DNA of 64,000 nucleotides from the NCBI GenBank assembly GCA_047974415.1, contig JBKECH010000065.1, forward strand, positions 1 through 64,000, written 5' to 3'. This document shows positions 35,736-44,891 of the stretch, one piece after another. Origin of the DNA: JBKEAJ01 sp047974415. Lineage in GTDB: Bacteria; Bacteroidota; Bacteroidia; Bacteroidales; Prolixibacteraceae. Within the stretch, counting starts at the first letter, position 1, and every line of letters begins with the position of its first letter. The notes beneath the pieces are model-generated. The model ran no database searches. It was not told the origin of the DNA and saw nothing but the letters and a program-made list of their open reading frames with translations. Both the position numbers and the translations under genes were made by a program.

Positions 35736-37496
35736 TTATTTTTCTAGTATTTTGCCTGTGGATATTTTATCATCAAGGTTTTCAGACACTTCTCCCCCCA
35801 ACTCCTTTGCTGTTTTCCACTGATTTAGAGCCTTGTCAACATCTCCATTCATGTATAGAATGTCGCCGTAGTGTTCATATATAACTCCACTTTCTTCTCC
35901 CTTTTTGAGGTTTTCCACACAAGACTCAATATAATATTTTGCCAACGAATATTCTTTCTGCTTGAACAGCACCCATGCATAAGTATCTAAGAATGTAGAG
36001 TTTCTAGGGTCTCTTTCAATTGTTTTTGCGCTCATCTTCTCTGCTTTGCGCAAATCTCCTCCATTTTCTGAAATCAGATATGCATAGTTATTTAATGCTA
36101 GGATATCGTTGGGGCTAAATTTGAGGATACTCTCATACTGAGCATAGCTTTTTTCTATCTCCCCAAGACTTTCGTAGCTCCCTGCCTTTAGCATCATTGC
36201 TTGAGATTTCATTTCGACATCAACAAACAAGTCCATTTCTGCATCGAGCATGTCTAACAAACCCTGGTAGTTTTTTTTCTCATACATTGCAAATGCTTTG
36301 AATAGAATTGGAAGGGGCTGACTTGGAAAGAGCTCATTAACTCTCACTGCTGTTTCTTCCAACTCGTCCATTTCTTGTTGTTCGTTATAGATGAGCAATA
36401 ATCGTCCCCAGTCCACATAATTGCTTTGGTCTATGTCGAGAGATTTTTTCAATGCTTTTTCGGCTTCGGGTAGTTTGGAATTATTTATGTGTAGTGTAGC
36501 TAGCAAGGAATACCCCCCCGCTTCTTGTGGTTCTGACTCTATCAGGTTATTAACTATTGTTTCCTGTTGTTTTCCACTAAAATGCGATGCTCCACTAATA
36601 TTTCGTTCGTCTTGCTTTGACACAAATGCTTGTGCTAAATTGAGCTTTAATTCATACGGAATATTCGGATTGTTTATAACACTAAGGGAGTACTCCACAG
36701 ACTTATCGTACTCCTTTTTATCGGCATAATATCCTGATAGCCAATAACACACATCTGGATGCCCTGGTTCTATTGCTAATATACGTTTAGAAGTCTCAAT
36801 AAACTTTTCTTCGTCGTTTTTTTGCGAATATATGTTCATAAGACCTTCTAAATATTTAACATTTTTTGGGTCTTTATTAAGTTTCTTCTCCAAATACTTT
36901 TCTGCTTTTTTTCCATCATCCATAATGGAGTATAAACTTGCTTTTGTGAGCACTACTTCTACAAGCTCGGTGTCTTCTTTCGAGAGCTCGTTCAGCACCG
37001 TCTCTGCTGCCTCAAGATCTTTTCCCTGCATATATAAATTAGCCTGCCTCAGCTTATTCCTAAGGTCTTCGTCTTTGCTAGCAAATGGAAGTTTATCATA
37101 GGTCCGAGCTGCTTTAATAGGCTTTTTTATCAAGGTATAAAACCTTATTAAGTCGCTAACATACTGCTTATTATCTGGATTATGTTCGACTGCATTTGCA
37201 AAATACGTCTCGGCAGCATCTAAATCTTTTGCCATAAGATGCATTACCCCAAGCTGTTGCATAACTGCCGAAGAAGTAGAATCAATTTCCAGACAGTCTG
37301 CTAGATTTTTTAAAGACTTCTCGCCAACACCCAGCATTTTATATTTCAATGCATCGATATACAAAGTTTTAAACATTGCTGTTTTAGCTGCCTGTTTATT
37401 TATAGTATCGTTATTGTTCCTACTTTGCGCTAAGGCTCTCTGGCATGTAAGCATCACAATAGCAATACATATCAAGATTCTTATTGTTTTTATCAT
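35736..37496 (-). CDS. secreted TPR-repeat protein
   Basis: I place the start at 37496 (MIKTIRILICIAIVMLTC), giving 586 residues with a signal peptide ending RALA. The whole mature protein is tetratricopeptide repeats with consensus-like units such as AETYFANAVEHNPDNKQYVS and ALNNYAYLISENGGDLRKAE. It is probably periplasmic and acts as a scaffold. In Bacteroidales this protein is encoded beside the DUF4292 lipoprotein, pointing to a shared envelope function that is not defined. Confidence 0.88.
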   Translation of the reverse strand: MIKTIRILICIAIVMLTCQRALAQSRNNNDTINKQAAKTAMFKTLYIDALKYKMLGVGEKSLKNLADCLEIDSTSSAVMQQLGVMHLMAKDLDAAETYFANAVEHNPDNKQYVSDLIRFYTLIKKPIKAARTYDKLPFASKDEDLRNKLRQANLYMQGKDLEAAETVLNELSKEDTELVEVVLTKASLYSIMDDGKKAEKYLEKKLNKDPKNVKYLEGLMNIYSQKNDEEKFIETSKRILAIEPGHPDVCYWLSGYYADKKEYDKSVEYSLSVINNPNIPYELKLNLAQAFVSKQDERNISGASHFSGKQQETIVNNLIESEPQEAGGYSLLATLHINNSKLPEAEKALKKSLDIDQSNYVDWGRLLLIYNEQQEMDELEETAVRVNELFPSQPLPILFKAFAMYEKKNYQGLLDMLDAEMDLFVDVEMKSQAMMLKAGSYESLGEIEKSYAQYESILKFSPNDILALNNYAYLISENGGDLRKAEKMSAKTIERDPRNSTFLDTYAWVLFKQKEYSLAKYYIESCVENLKKGEESGVIYEHYGDILYMNGDVDKALNQWKTAKELGGEVSENLDDKISTGKILEK

Positions 37497-37635
37497 GTAA
37501 ATATTTTTATAAGCCATAACCTAGATTACGCACCAAAGCATCTACTATCATTTCTGTAAGTTTATTAATATTAAATTATCACTAGTGGTTTTATTAACCA
37601 GCGCTAACGCACACAATCAATCATTACACAATCAA

Positions 37636-38067
37636 CTACTTACCAGTATGCCCAAATCCTCCTGCACCTCTATATGTGCTTCCCAGGGCTTCGACATGAG
37701 ACCAAGATATTGATTCGTGTTTTGCAATAACAATCTGTGCTATTCTCTCTCCATCTTTAACAACAAAGTTTTCTTGAGACATGTTTATAAGAATAACTCC
37801 TATTTCGCCTCTGTAGTCTGCATCTATTGTTCCTGGGGTATTCAAAACACTGATTCCGTATTTAAATGCCAAGCCACTTCGTGGTCTTACTTGCGCCTCA
37901 TATCCCACAGGCAGCTCTATATAGAGCCCTGTTGGTATTATTCTGCGCTCCATTGGTTTCAGCTCAATATCCTCGGATAAGTTTGCTCTTACATCCATTC
38001 CTGCCGAATGCTCGGTTGCGTATTTTGGCAATTCGTGATTTGATTTATTTACAATCTTTACTTCCAT
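37636..38067 (-). CDS. dut: dUTP diphosphatase
   Basis: The 143-residue trimeric-type dUTPase hydrolyses dUTP to dUMP, limiting uracil in DNA and providing the dTMP precursor. All five motifs are present: AGMDVRA (1), RPRSGLA (2), GTIDADYRGEIGV (3, with the catalytic Asp and Tyr), RIAQIVI (4) and RGAGGFGHTG (5). Length is standard. Confidence 0.97.
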   Translation of the reverse strand: MEVKIVNKSNHELPKYATEHSAGMDVRANLSEDIELKPMERRIIPTGLYIELPVGYEAQVRPRSGLAFKYGISVLNTPGTIDADYRGEIGVILINMSQENFVVKDGERIAQIVIAKHESISWSHVEALGSTYRGAGGFGHTGK

Positions 38068-38149
38068 CTTATTATTTTTCGCACGATTATTAGCTCTCTC
38101 GGCACCCCTACTAGAAGATGCTGTTCTCTTGGAGCCTCTAGTATACCTG

Positions 38150-39163
38150 TTAATAAAATTTTCTAAACCCTATTGTTTCTCTAACTTCTTTTAGCGTATG
38201 TGATGCTGATTCTCGGGCTCTTTCTGCTCCATGTTTTACTACTTTGGCAAGGTACTCTTTGTTGTTCCTTATGTCGTCAATTTTGTCTCTTATCGGACTG
38301 ACAAAGGCCTCTATATCCTCGGCAAGTTGTTTTTTCATATCTCCATAACGTATGCTGCAGTCAGCGTATTGCATGTCGAAATGTTTAACAACATCGGGAG
38401 TCGAAACCACATTCATAAGTGTAAACAAGTTTTCTACGGCTTCGGTCTTTGGAGAGTCGGGCTGTGTTGGTCCAGAATCTGTAACTGCCCTCATAACTTT
38501 TTTCCTTATGCTTTTTCCATCTTCATATAAGAAGACCCCATTCCCTTCAGACTTCCCCATTTTTCCACTACCGTCAAGACCTGGAATTTTAATCATCTTT
38601 TCATTACCAAATCTAAAGGCTTGTGGAATAGGAAACACCTCTGTTCCATACATTTGATTGAAACGACGAGCAAACTTGCGAGCCATCTCTAGGTTTTGTT
38701 CCTGGTCTTTGCCTACTGGTACTAAATCGGCCTTGTGTATAACAATATCGGCAGCCATAAGAACAGGATAGGTCAACAAGCCAGCATTTACATTATCGGG
38801 CTGAGCACGTGCCTTATCTTTGAAGGATGTTGTCCGCTCAAGTTCTCCAAGATAGGCATTCATATTCAGGTAGGTATATAGCTCGTACACCTCTGGCACA
38901 TCACTCTGAATATAGAGGCTGCATTTTTCAGGGTCTACTCCACACGCTAAATATTCTGCCAACACCTGATGTACTCCACCATGTAAGTCGTTGGGGTTTG
39001 GGTGAGTTGTTAAGGAATGGGCATCGGCGATAAAGAAATAGCATTCAAATTCATCCTGAAGGCGTAAAAAATTCTTCACTGCTCCGAAATAATTACCTAA
39101 GTGTAACATTCCCGTCGGCCTTATTCCGCTAGTAACTCGTAGTTTCTTATTTTGTTTATCCAT
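38150..39163 (-). CDS. trpS: tryptophanyl-tRNA synthetase
   Basis: The 337-residue class I synthetase has the HIGH-type motif GMLHLGNYFGA (about residues 18-28) and the KMSKS-type loop GKMGKSEGN (about 200). It charges tRNA-Trp, one copy of which is at 14477. The N-terminus is fixed by a perfect promoter whose -7 box ends only 9 bp upstream, so the mRNA should be nearly leaderless. Confidence 0.96.
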   Translation of the reverse strand: MDKQNKKLRVTSGIRPTGMLHLGNYFGAVKNFLRLQDEFECYFFIADAHSLTTHPNPNDLHGGVHQVLAEYLACGVDPEKCSLYIQSDVPEVYELYTYLNMNAYLGELERTTSFKDKARAQPDNVNAGLLTYPVLMAADIVIHKADLVPVGKDQEQNLEMARKFARRFNQMYGTEVFPIPQAFRFGNEKMIKIPGLDGSGKMGKSEGNGVFLYEDGKSIRKKVMRAVTDSGPTQPDSPKTEAVENLFTLMNVVSTPDVVKHFDMQYADCSIRYGDMKKQLAEDIEAFVSPIRDKIDDIRNNKEYLAKVVKHGAERARESASHTLKEVRETIGFRKFY

Positions 39164-39171
39164 ATCAATCG

Positions 39172-39203
39172 CAAAGTTAACTATTTATAGCTGACCTTAC
39201 AAA
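39172..39203 (-). promoter_or_regulatory. trpS promoter, consensus -33/-7
   Basis: On the minus strand TTTG (39203-39200), exactly 20 bp, then TAACTTTG (39179-39172) give a full match to the Bacteroidales promoter. Transcription should start around 39165-39168, a few bases before the ATG at 39163. Confidence 0.75.
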
Positions 39204-39214
39204 TGAGGTGACAG

Positions 39215-39244
39215 AAAAATAGCGACAAGATTCCTCGTCGCTAT
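39215..39244 (-). terminator. terminator of the fumarate reductase operon
   Basis: On the minus strand ATAGCGAC, a 10-nt loop and GTCGCTAT followed by TTTTT form a classical intrinsic terminator after frdB. A second hairpin (ATGCGTATC with GATACGCAT, 39258-39283) precedes it. Confidence 0.85.
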
Positions 39245-39306
39245 CACTTATACTAAGATGCGTATCAAAGCGTCGATACGCATTTTAGTGGACCTTATCA
39301 ATTACA

Positions 39307-40068
39307 TTACTGAGAAATTTTAGAGCAGAAATACTCTCTGTTCATCCTCGCAATATTAGCAATAGATATACCTTTGGGACATTCTACTTCACAGGCTCCA
39401 GTATTGGTACAGTTCCCAAAACCTAACTCGTCCATTTTCGACACCATGCGATCTACTCGTTGCTTTGCTTCGACCTTTCCTTGAGGAAGTTTTGCAAATT
39501 GAGATACCTTTGCCGACACAAACAGCATTGCCGAACCGTTTTTGCATGATGCTACACAAGCACCACAGCCAACACAAGCAGCTGCGTCCATTGCTTCTTC
39601 GGCATCTCCATACCCGACAGGTATTGCATTACCATCGGGTACTCCTCCTGTATTTACAGATACGTAGCCTCCTGCTTGTTGTATTTTCTCGAAAGCTGTT
39701 CTGTCTACCATCAAATCTTTTATTACAGGGAATGCGCCTGAGCGCCATGGTTCGATGGTGATAGTAGCTCCGTCTTTAAATCTACGCATATGAAGCTGGC
39801 AGGTAGTAATTTCCGTATCGGGACCATGAGGACGACCGTCGATGTATAGGCTACACATACCGCAAATACCCTCACGACAGTCATGGTCGTATGTAATAGG
39901 GTCTTTGCCTTCGTTTATTAAGTTGTCATTCAAAATATCCATCATCTCTAGGAATGATGAACCTGTTGAGATGTTGCTCAAGGGATATGTTTCAAACCGC
40001 CCTTTATCTTTGGCGTTGTTCTGGCGCCAAACTTTTATTTTCAAATTATTCAATATCTTTTCAGCCAT
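39307..40068 (-). CDS. frdB: fumarate reductase/succinate dehydrogenase iron-sulfur subunit
   Basis: The 253-residue electron-transfer subunit has the [2Fe-2S] cysteines in CREGICGMC (64, 69, 72) plus Cys90. Its [4Fe-4S]/[3Fe-4S] cysteines are in CVGCGACVASC and NTGACEVECPKG near the C-terminus. It carries electrons between the flavoprotein and the haem-containing membrane subunit. It is the last gene of the C-A-B operon, 39 bp after frdA. Confidence 0.95.
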   Translation of the reverse strand: MAEKILNNLKIKVWRQNNAKDKGRFETYPLSNISTGSSFLEMMDILNDNLINEGKDPITYDHDCREGICGMCSLYIDGRPHGPDTEITTCQLHMRRFKDGATITIEPWRSGAFPVIKDLMVDRTAFEKIQQAGGYVSVNTGGVPDGNAIPVGYGDAEEAMDAAACVGCGACVASCKNGSAMLFVSAKVSQFAKLPQGKVEAKQRVDRMVSKMDELGFGNCTNTGACEVECPKGISIANIARMNREYFCSKISQ

Positions 40069-40107
40069 AATGATTCTTTTTTCTGTAAGTGAATGATTAC
40101 TTCAAAA

Positions 40108-42048
40108 TTACTTGTAACTACGCTGAGTGAGTTTAACATTCTCGAATGTCAATGGCTCTTTGTGTAACTCGGGCTCTGCATCGTCGCCTTTGTATTCCCA
40201 CGCAGAAGCATAGCATCCAATGTTGTCGTTTCTTTTTGCCTCACCGTCTTCCGTTACAGACTCCTCTCTAAAGTGTCCTCCACATGATTCGTTACGCTCT
40301 AGCGCATCACGCGCCATCAGCTCGCCCAACTCAAAGAAGTCGGCTACTCGGCTTGCTTTCTCAAGCTCAGGATTAACATTGCTCATCTCGCCAGGCACCC
40401 TAACGTTGCTCCAATATTCTTTTTTAAGCTCTTTTATTTCTTCAATCGCTTTTCTCAGTCCTTCGGCATTACGAGACATTCCAACGTACTCCCACATTAT
40501 GTGACCCAGTTTTTTGTGGAAGTAGTCCACAGACTTAGTCCCTTTAATATTATAAAGCTTGCTGAGTCTATCGCTTACTTGTTTTTCAGCTTCTTCAAAC
40601 TCGGGCGAGTTAATGTCTGTTTGTGGGGTCATAATCTCGTCTGCCAGATAATCTCCTATGGTGTAGGGCAGTACAAAATAACCGTCGGCTAGTCCTTGCA
40701 TCAATGCCGAAGCTCCAAGACGGTTTGCTCCATGATCCGAGAAATTAGCCTCACCGATTGAATACAAACCTTTTACAGTGGTCATAAGGTTGTAATCTAC
40801 CCAAGTTCCTCCCATAGAGTAATGGATTGCTGGATAAATCATCATTGGCTCCTGATAAGGATCGACATCAGTGATTTTCTCATACATCTGGAAGAGGTTT
40901 CCATAACGTGCCTCTATTACACTTTTGCCCAATCTCTCGATTGAATACTTGAAATCTAGAAATACTGCTAGTCCTGTATTGTTAACTCCATATCCAGCAT
41001 CGCAACGTTCTTTTGCGGCTCGCGAGGCTACATCCCGAGGAACCAAGTTGCCATACGACGGATATCTGCGTTCCAAGTAGAAGTCTCTGTCTTCGTCGGG
41101 AATATCATTTGCTCTGATTTCTCCTTTTTGGAGTTTTATAGCATCTTCTTTTTTCTTAGGTACCCAAACGCGCCCGTCATTACGCAGAGACTCTGACATA
41201 AGTGTCAGCTTCGACTGCTGGTCGCCATGCACAGGAATACAAGTGGGGTGAATTTGAACATAACAAGGATTAGACATGCTTGCACCTCGTTTATATGCAA
41301 CCCAAGAAGCAGAAGCGTTACAACCCATTGCGTTGGTAGAAAGGAAGAAAACGTTACCATACCCTCCCGTTGCTATAACTACGGCATGAGCACCGAATCG
41401 TTTTATATCTCCGTTCACCATATCTCTGGCAATAATACCTCTAGCTTTACCGTCGATTAGGACAACATCGAGCATTTCGTGGCGGTTGTACATTTCTACA
41501 GCCCCTTTATCAATCTGGCGATTCAAAGCAGAATATGCACCTAAGAGTAGTTGCTGACCTGTTTGACCTCGCGCATAAAAGGTTCTGCTCACCAGCACTC
41601 CCCCAAAAGAGCGGTTTGCAAGCGTACCTCCGTATTCGCGTCCAAATGGGACTCCTTGAGCAACGCATTGGTCTATTATATTTGGCGACACCTCTGCAAG
41701 TCTGTATACATTTGCTTCGCGAGCTCTGTAATCGCCACCTTTTATAGTGTCGTAAAATAATCTATATACTGAGTCGTTGTCGTTCTGATAGTTCTTGGCG
41801 GCATTTATACCTCCCTGTGCGGCAATGGAGTGCGCCCTCCTTGGGCTATCTTGATAGCAAAAGGCTTTAACTTTATAGCCAAGTTCTGCCAAGGAGGCAG
41901 CTGCTGATGCTCCTGCAAGTCCTGTTCCAACAACAATAACCTCCAATTTACGTTTATTAGCTGGGCTAACAACTTTTATTTCAGCTTTATGCTTCGTCCA
42001 TTTTTCGGCCAATGGCCCTTCAGGTATTTTTGGATCTAATGTGTTCAT
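40108..42048 (-). CDS. frdA: fumarate reductase/succinate dehydrogenase flavoprotein subunit
   Basis: The 646-residue subunit interconverts fumarate and succinate at covalently bound FAD. The dinucleotide fold is GTGLAGASAA (residues 41-50), the FAD-linking His is in RAHSIAAQGG (His73), and the substrate site includes HPTCIPVHGDQ and the late HYSMGGTWVD block. The B-type (Wolinella/Bacillus-like) complex with one large cytochrome b subunit suggests quinol:fumarate reductase in an anaerobe. Direction of use cannot be told from sequence. Confidence 0.96.
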   Translation of the reverse strand: MNTLDPKIPEGPLAEKWTKHKAEIKVVSPANKRKLEVIVVGTGLAGASAAASLAELGYKVKAFCYQDSPRRAHSIAAQGGINAAKNYQNDNDSVYRLFYDTIKGGDYRAREANVYRLAEVSPNIIDQCVAQGVPFGREYGGTLANRSFGGVLVSRTFYARGQTGQQLLLGAYSALNRQIDKGAVEMYNRHEMLDVVLIDGKARGIIARDMVNGDIKRFGAHAVVIATGGYGNVFFLSTNAMGCNASASWVAYKRGASMSNPCYVQIHPTCIPVHGDQQSKLTLMSESLRNDGRVWVPKKKEDAIKLQKGEIRANDIPDEDRDFYLERRYPSYGNLVPRDVASRAAKERCDAGYGVNNTGLAVFLDFKYSIERLGKSVIEARYGNLFQMYEKITDVDPYQEPMMIYPAIHYSMGGTWVDYNLMTTVKGLYSIGEANFSDHGANRLGASALMQGLADGYFVLPYTIGDYLADEIMTPQTDINSPEFEEAEKQVSDRLSKLYNIKGTKSVDYFHKKLGHIMWEYVGMSRNAEGLRKAIEEIKELKKEYWSNVRVPGEMSNVNPELEKASRVADFFELGELMARDALERNESCGGHFREESVTEDGEAKRNDNIGCYASAWEYKGDDAEPELHKEPLTFENVKLTQRSYK

Positions 42049-42087
42049 ATTATTGATTTTTTGTCTAGTAAGAAGTATCCTCTTATC

Positions 42088-42789
42088 TTAAAATTTAACT
42101 AGGAAATATATAGGGATTATGCAGTATCCTACTGCTATTACCCATGCATATACCTTACTTATGCACATCCAACGGTTTTTCCAGACTCTGTTGTTCAGCC
42201 CCATAGACTGGAAGGCCGACCAAAACCCGTGGGTCAGGTGCAGACCTAATAGGATGCTTCCTAAAATGTAAAGTCCGCAATAAACAAGTCCACATTCTCC
42301 AGAGAACAACTCTTTTATCAGAGCATAAACATTCTCCATTTTAACAAGAACTCCAGCTTGCATAACATTAACTGTTTCAGGATGTCCTCCAATTCCAAGC
42401 TTGATTTTGGCAAAGAAGTGTAGCAAGTGCATTGCTATAAAAACAAGGACAAGCAATCCTAAGATTAACATATTGCGAGATGCCCAAGTACTACTGCCCT
42501 TAATTTTAGACATAGCATACTTCACTGGACGTGCTTTCCAATTCTGATAAGACAGAATAAAGGAATAAACAATATGCACGACAAAACCTAATGCCAGAAT
42601 AGGCTCCATAACCTTGATTAGTGGATTTGTTGCCATGAAATGTGCTCCCATGTTGTACAAATTCCCTTCATCATCAAACAAGGCAAGACTATTAAGCACC
42701 AAGTGTACTAAGATGAATACCGCCAGAAATGCTCCTGAGATACCCATAACAAACTTTTTCCCTACTGAGGAACAAAAAAAGTTTCCCAT
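42088..42789 (-). CDS. frdC: fumarate reductase/succinate dehydrogenase cytochrome b subunit
   Basis: The 233-residue protein has five hydrophobic helices and conserved histidines in FILVHLVLNSLALF, GFVVHIVYSF, IAMHLLHFFAK and LGLHLTHGFW, matching the dihaem cytochrome b558 subunit of B-type complexes. It anchors FrdAB and exchanges electrons with menaquinone. It is the first gene of the operon. Confidence 0.94.
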   Translation of the reverse strand: MGNFFCSSVGKKFVMGISGAFLAVFILVHLVLNSLALFDDEGNLYNMGAHFMATNPLIKVMEPILALGFVVHIVYSFILSYQNWKARPVKYAMSKIKGSSTWASRNMLILGLLVLVFIAMHLLHFFAKIKLGIGGHPETVNVMQAGVLVKMENVYALIKELFSGECGLVYCGLYILGSILLGLHLTHGFWSAFQSMGLNNRVWKNRWMCISKVYAWVIAVGYCIIPIYFLVKF

Positions 42790-42829
42790 ACTTTGAATCT
42801 ATTTAATGAGTTTACTAAAATTTCTTGCA

Positions 42830-42837
42830 CAAATGTA
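42830..42837 (-). promoter_or_regulatory. -7 promoter element of the fumarate reductase operon
   Basis: TACATTTG on the minus strand matches TAnnTTTG and lies about 40 bp before frdC. The -33 position reads TGTG at 20-bp spacing, three of four bases of the consensus. Confidence 0.55.
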
Positions 42838-42961
42838 CTAAAACTGTATCAATAATTCACACATTAGCGATGAACAGATAAACTTTTTTTCGTCTACAGT
42901 ATAAAATCTTCAACAAAAAAAACGCTATATACAGCCTTCAATTAGTTTATTTTCAAACAGA

Positions 42962-42990
42962 AAGCGGACAATCTTTTCGATTGTCCGCTT
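42962..42990 (-). terminator. hairpin terminator downstream of tRNA-Cys
   Basis: AAGCGGACAATC and GATTGTCCGCTT form a perfect 12-bp stem with a 5-nt loop starting directly after the tRNA 3' end. The T content after the stem is modest. Confidence 0.75.
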
Positions 42991-42991
42991 G

Positions 42992-43062
42992 AGGTCGATG
43001 GCGGATTCGAACCGCCGTAGACGGTTTTGCAGACCGCTGCCTAGCCACTCGGCCAATCGACC
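42992..43062 (-). tRNA. tRNA-Cys (anticodon GCA)
   Basis: A 71-nt cloverleaf on the minus strand with acceptor GGTCGAT/ATCGACC, anticodon loop CTGCAAA (GCA) and T arm GGCGGTTCGAATCCGCC. The CCA end is not encoded. A 13-bp inverted repeat (43083-43125, AGTAAGTGATATT) sits just upstream. Confidence 0.95.
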
Positions 43063-43185
43063 CTTTTTCTAAGAATGCGCAAAGTAAGTGATATTTTCTT
43101 TATTTTGCAAATAATATCACTTACTATTTACGCCGCAGACCCAACAAGCGCCCAAATCACGTATCAATACATCTAATGCAAAAAC

Positions 43186-43224
43186 GCGCATAACGCAGAT
43201 ATTGAGCTTCATAGACAATCTCTA
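43186..43224 (+). mobile_element. family A insertion element, truncated right end (copy 7)
   Basis: GCGCATAACGCAGATATTG then AGCTTCATAGACAATCTCTA is the right end of a family A element, identical over more than 30 bp to the right end at 43554-43585. It directly precedes the next copy, so the pair probably arose by tandem duplication or recombination. Confidence 0.7.
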
Positions 43225-43226
43225 AG

Positions 43227-43585
43227 TAGTATTTGTCCATAATGTCAAGAGTCTGAACTTTAAGTTAAATATCAAGGCTTGCCGTTCTGTATACTGGGAC
43301 TTTGTGAATTGGGAGTTTACTTGTGTAAATGCAATGTCGTTTAGATTAAGAGACTCAGCTTTCTCTGGAGCCCAGAATGGGCGCAACTATTGTAGCCCCG
43401 AGGTGATAGGCCCGAGTGAAACACGGTCGCCAATGGTTTTTAGTCCCGAAGGTGGCGGCATTATTAATAGTGAGGCTCGATTAAAAAAACGCTTGGCACG
43501 GCTTAACTAAACGACATTGTGTGTGTAAATGACTAATTCGCAAAGTGAGCATAGTGCAGATATTGAGCTTCATAGACAATCTCTA
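43227..43585 (+). mobile_element. family A insertion element, copy 8, split by a 188-bp insertion
   Basis: The left part (TAGTATTTGTCCATAATGTC ...) and right part (... GACTAATTCGCAAAGTGAGC ... AATCTCTA) make one element interrupted at the central hairpin by a different element at 43332-43519. AG flanks both sides, though the left AG also follows copy 7. The terminal CTA supplies the TAG stop codon of glgC on the minus strand. Confidence 0.8.
43332..43519. mobile_element. 188-bp inverted-repeat element nested in the family A element
   Basis: CAATGTCGTTTAG at the left and its exact reverse complement at the right form 13-bp terminal inverted repeats. The flanks repeat TGTGTAAATG (43322-43331 and 43522-43531), a likely 9-10 bp target duplication with two extra bases at the right junction. 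The interior is more GC-rich than its surroundings and holds no credible transposase. Only this copy is seen in the window. Confidence 0.75.
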
Positions 43586-44875
43586 AGTAAATTTCGGAAA
43601 TGGAATAACAGAACCATCGGAAACCTTCACTCCTTTTTTTATGACAACTACTCCTCCTCGAACAGCATAAAGTTCGTGGTCTTCATCCTCGAGGTGAGAT
43701 CCTCCAGCAACAGTTACTCTATTGCCTATCATCACATCAAAATCTATTATTGCTCCACTGATGTTGCAGTCCTGCCCTATACCAAAGGGAATATTCCCAC
43801 GACTTATTATTGCTTCTATCTCTTCTATCGTTTGGAAATTCTCGTTCCCCATAATGTAGGACTTCTCTATTCTTGTTCCTGCTCCTACTCTCGACCGAAC
43901 TCCTAATATTGAATCGGAAATAGACTTTGCATCAACAATACATCCATCAGAAATCAAGGAGCTTTTTATGGTGGTACTTCCACTAATTTTTGCAGAAGGC
44001 AACATCCTTACCCTTGTGTATATAGGGAAGTTACTATCAAATAAATCGAACTTTGGCACTACTTCTGTGAGTTCAATATTTGCTTGATAAAAGCTATCGA
44101 TAGTGCCGATATCCTCCCAATATCCACTAAATTCATAGCAGGTTACTTTTTTACCTTCTTCTATAGCTATTGGTATTATTTCCTTTCCAAAATCTTTATA
44201 GCTTTCGTTATCTTTCAACATCGAATTTAAGCAGTCTCTGTTGAACACGTATATCCCCATTGATGCTAAATATATGCGACCTGTGGCTTTCATTTCTTCT
44301 GACACCTCAGACTCCCACCCTTCTAGTTCGCTCTCGGCAGGCTTCTCTATAAAAGTTTTTATCCTGTTATTTTCTGTCTTCATTATACCAAAACCATGAG
44401 CTCCCTTGGCAGTGACAGGCAAAGTAGAGAGTGAAATTTCTGCTCCATTCTCAATATGCGCGTTCAACATATCGCAGTAGTTCATGTGATAAAGTTGGTC
44501 GCCCGAGAGTATTAATACGTAGTCATACTCATAATTATTTACGTGATGAAGACTTTGTCTTACTGCATCGGCAGTACCCTGAAACCAGCCTTGATTTTCA
44601 GGCGTTTGCTCGGCAGCAAGAATATCGACAAAGGCGTCACTAAAACTATCGAAACGATATGTCTGGCTGACATGTTTATTTAAGGATGCTGAATTAAACT
44701 GCGTCAACAAAAACATTCTGTCTATACCCGAATTCAAGCAGTTTGATATGGGTATATCTACCAATCTATATTTACCGCCCACAGGCACTGCAGGTTTCGA
44801 CCGGTGTGTTGTTAAGGGCTGCAACCTAGAACCTTGCCCTCCACCTAAGATTATTGCAATTACTTTCTTTTTCAT
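43583..44875 (-). CDS. glgC: glucose-1-phosphate adenylyltransferase
   Basis: The 430-residue enzyme makes ADP-glucose for glycogen. The nucleotide-binding start is ILGGGQGSRLQPLT, with KPAVPVGGKYRLVD, the catalytic-region LSGDQLYHMNY, the glucose-1-phosphate-binding FIEKPAESE and a C-terminal left-handed beta-helix. It lies 16 bp downstream of glgA, so the two form a glycogen operon. Its stop codon lies inside the end of a mobile repeat. Confidence 0.95.
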   Translation of the reverse strand: MKKKVIAIILGGGQGSRLQPLTTHRSKPAVPVGGKYRLVDIPISNCLNSGIDRMFLLTQFNSASLNKHVSQTYRFDSFSDAFVDILAAEQTPENQGWFQGTADAVRQSLHHVNNYEYDYVLILSGDQLYHMNYCDMLNAHIENGAEISLSTLPVTAKGAHGFGIMKTENNRIKTFIEKPAESELEGWESEVSEEMKATGRIYLASMGIYVFNRDCLNSMLKDNESYKDFGKEIIPIAIEEGKKVTCYEFSGYWEDIGTIDSFYQANIELTEVVPKFDLFDSNFPIYTRVRMLPSAKISGSTTIKSSLISDGCIVDAKSISDSILGVRSRVGAGTRIEKSYIMGNENFQTIEEIEAIISRGNIPFGIGQDCNISGAIIDFDVMIGNRVTVAGGSHLEDEDHELYAVRGGVVVIKKGVKVSDGSVIPFPKFT

Positions 44876-44891
44876 AACCTCGTGTTTTAAA

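Noticed and set aside
43304..43510. 68-codon plus-strand frame across the nested elements
   Set aside because: It begins in the family A element and runs through the 188-bp insertion, so it is a chance frame through two repeats.
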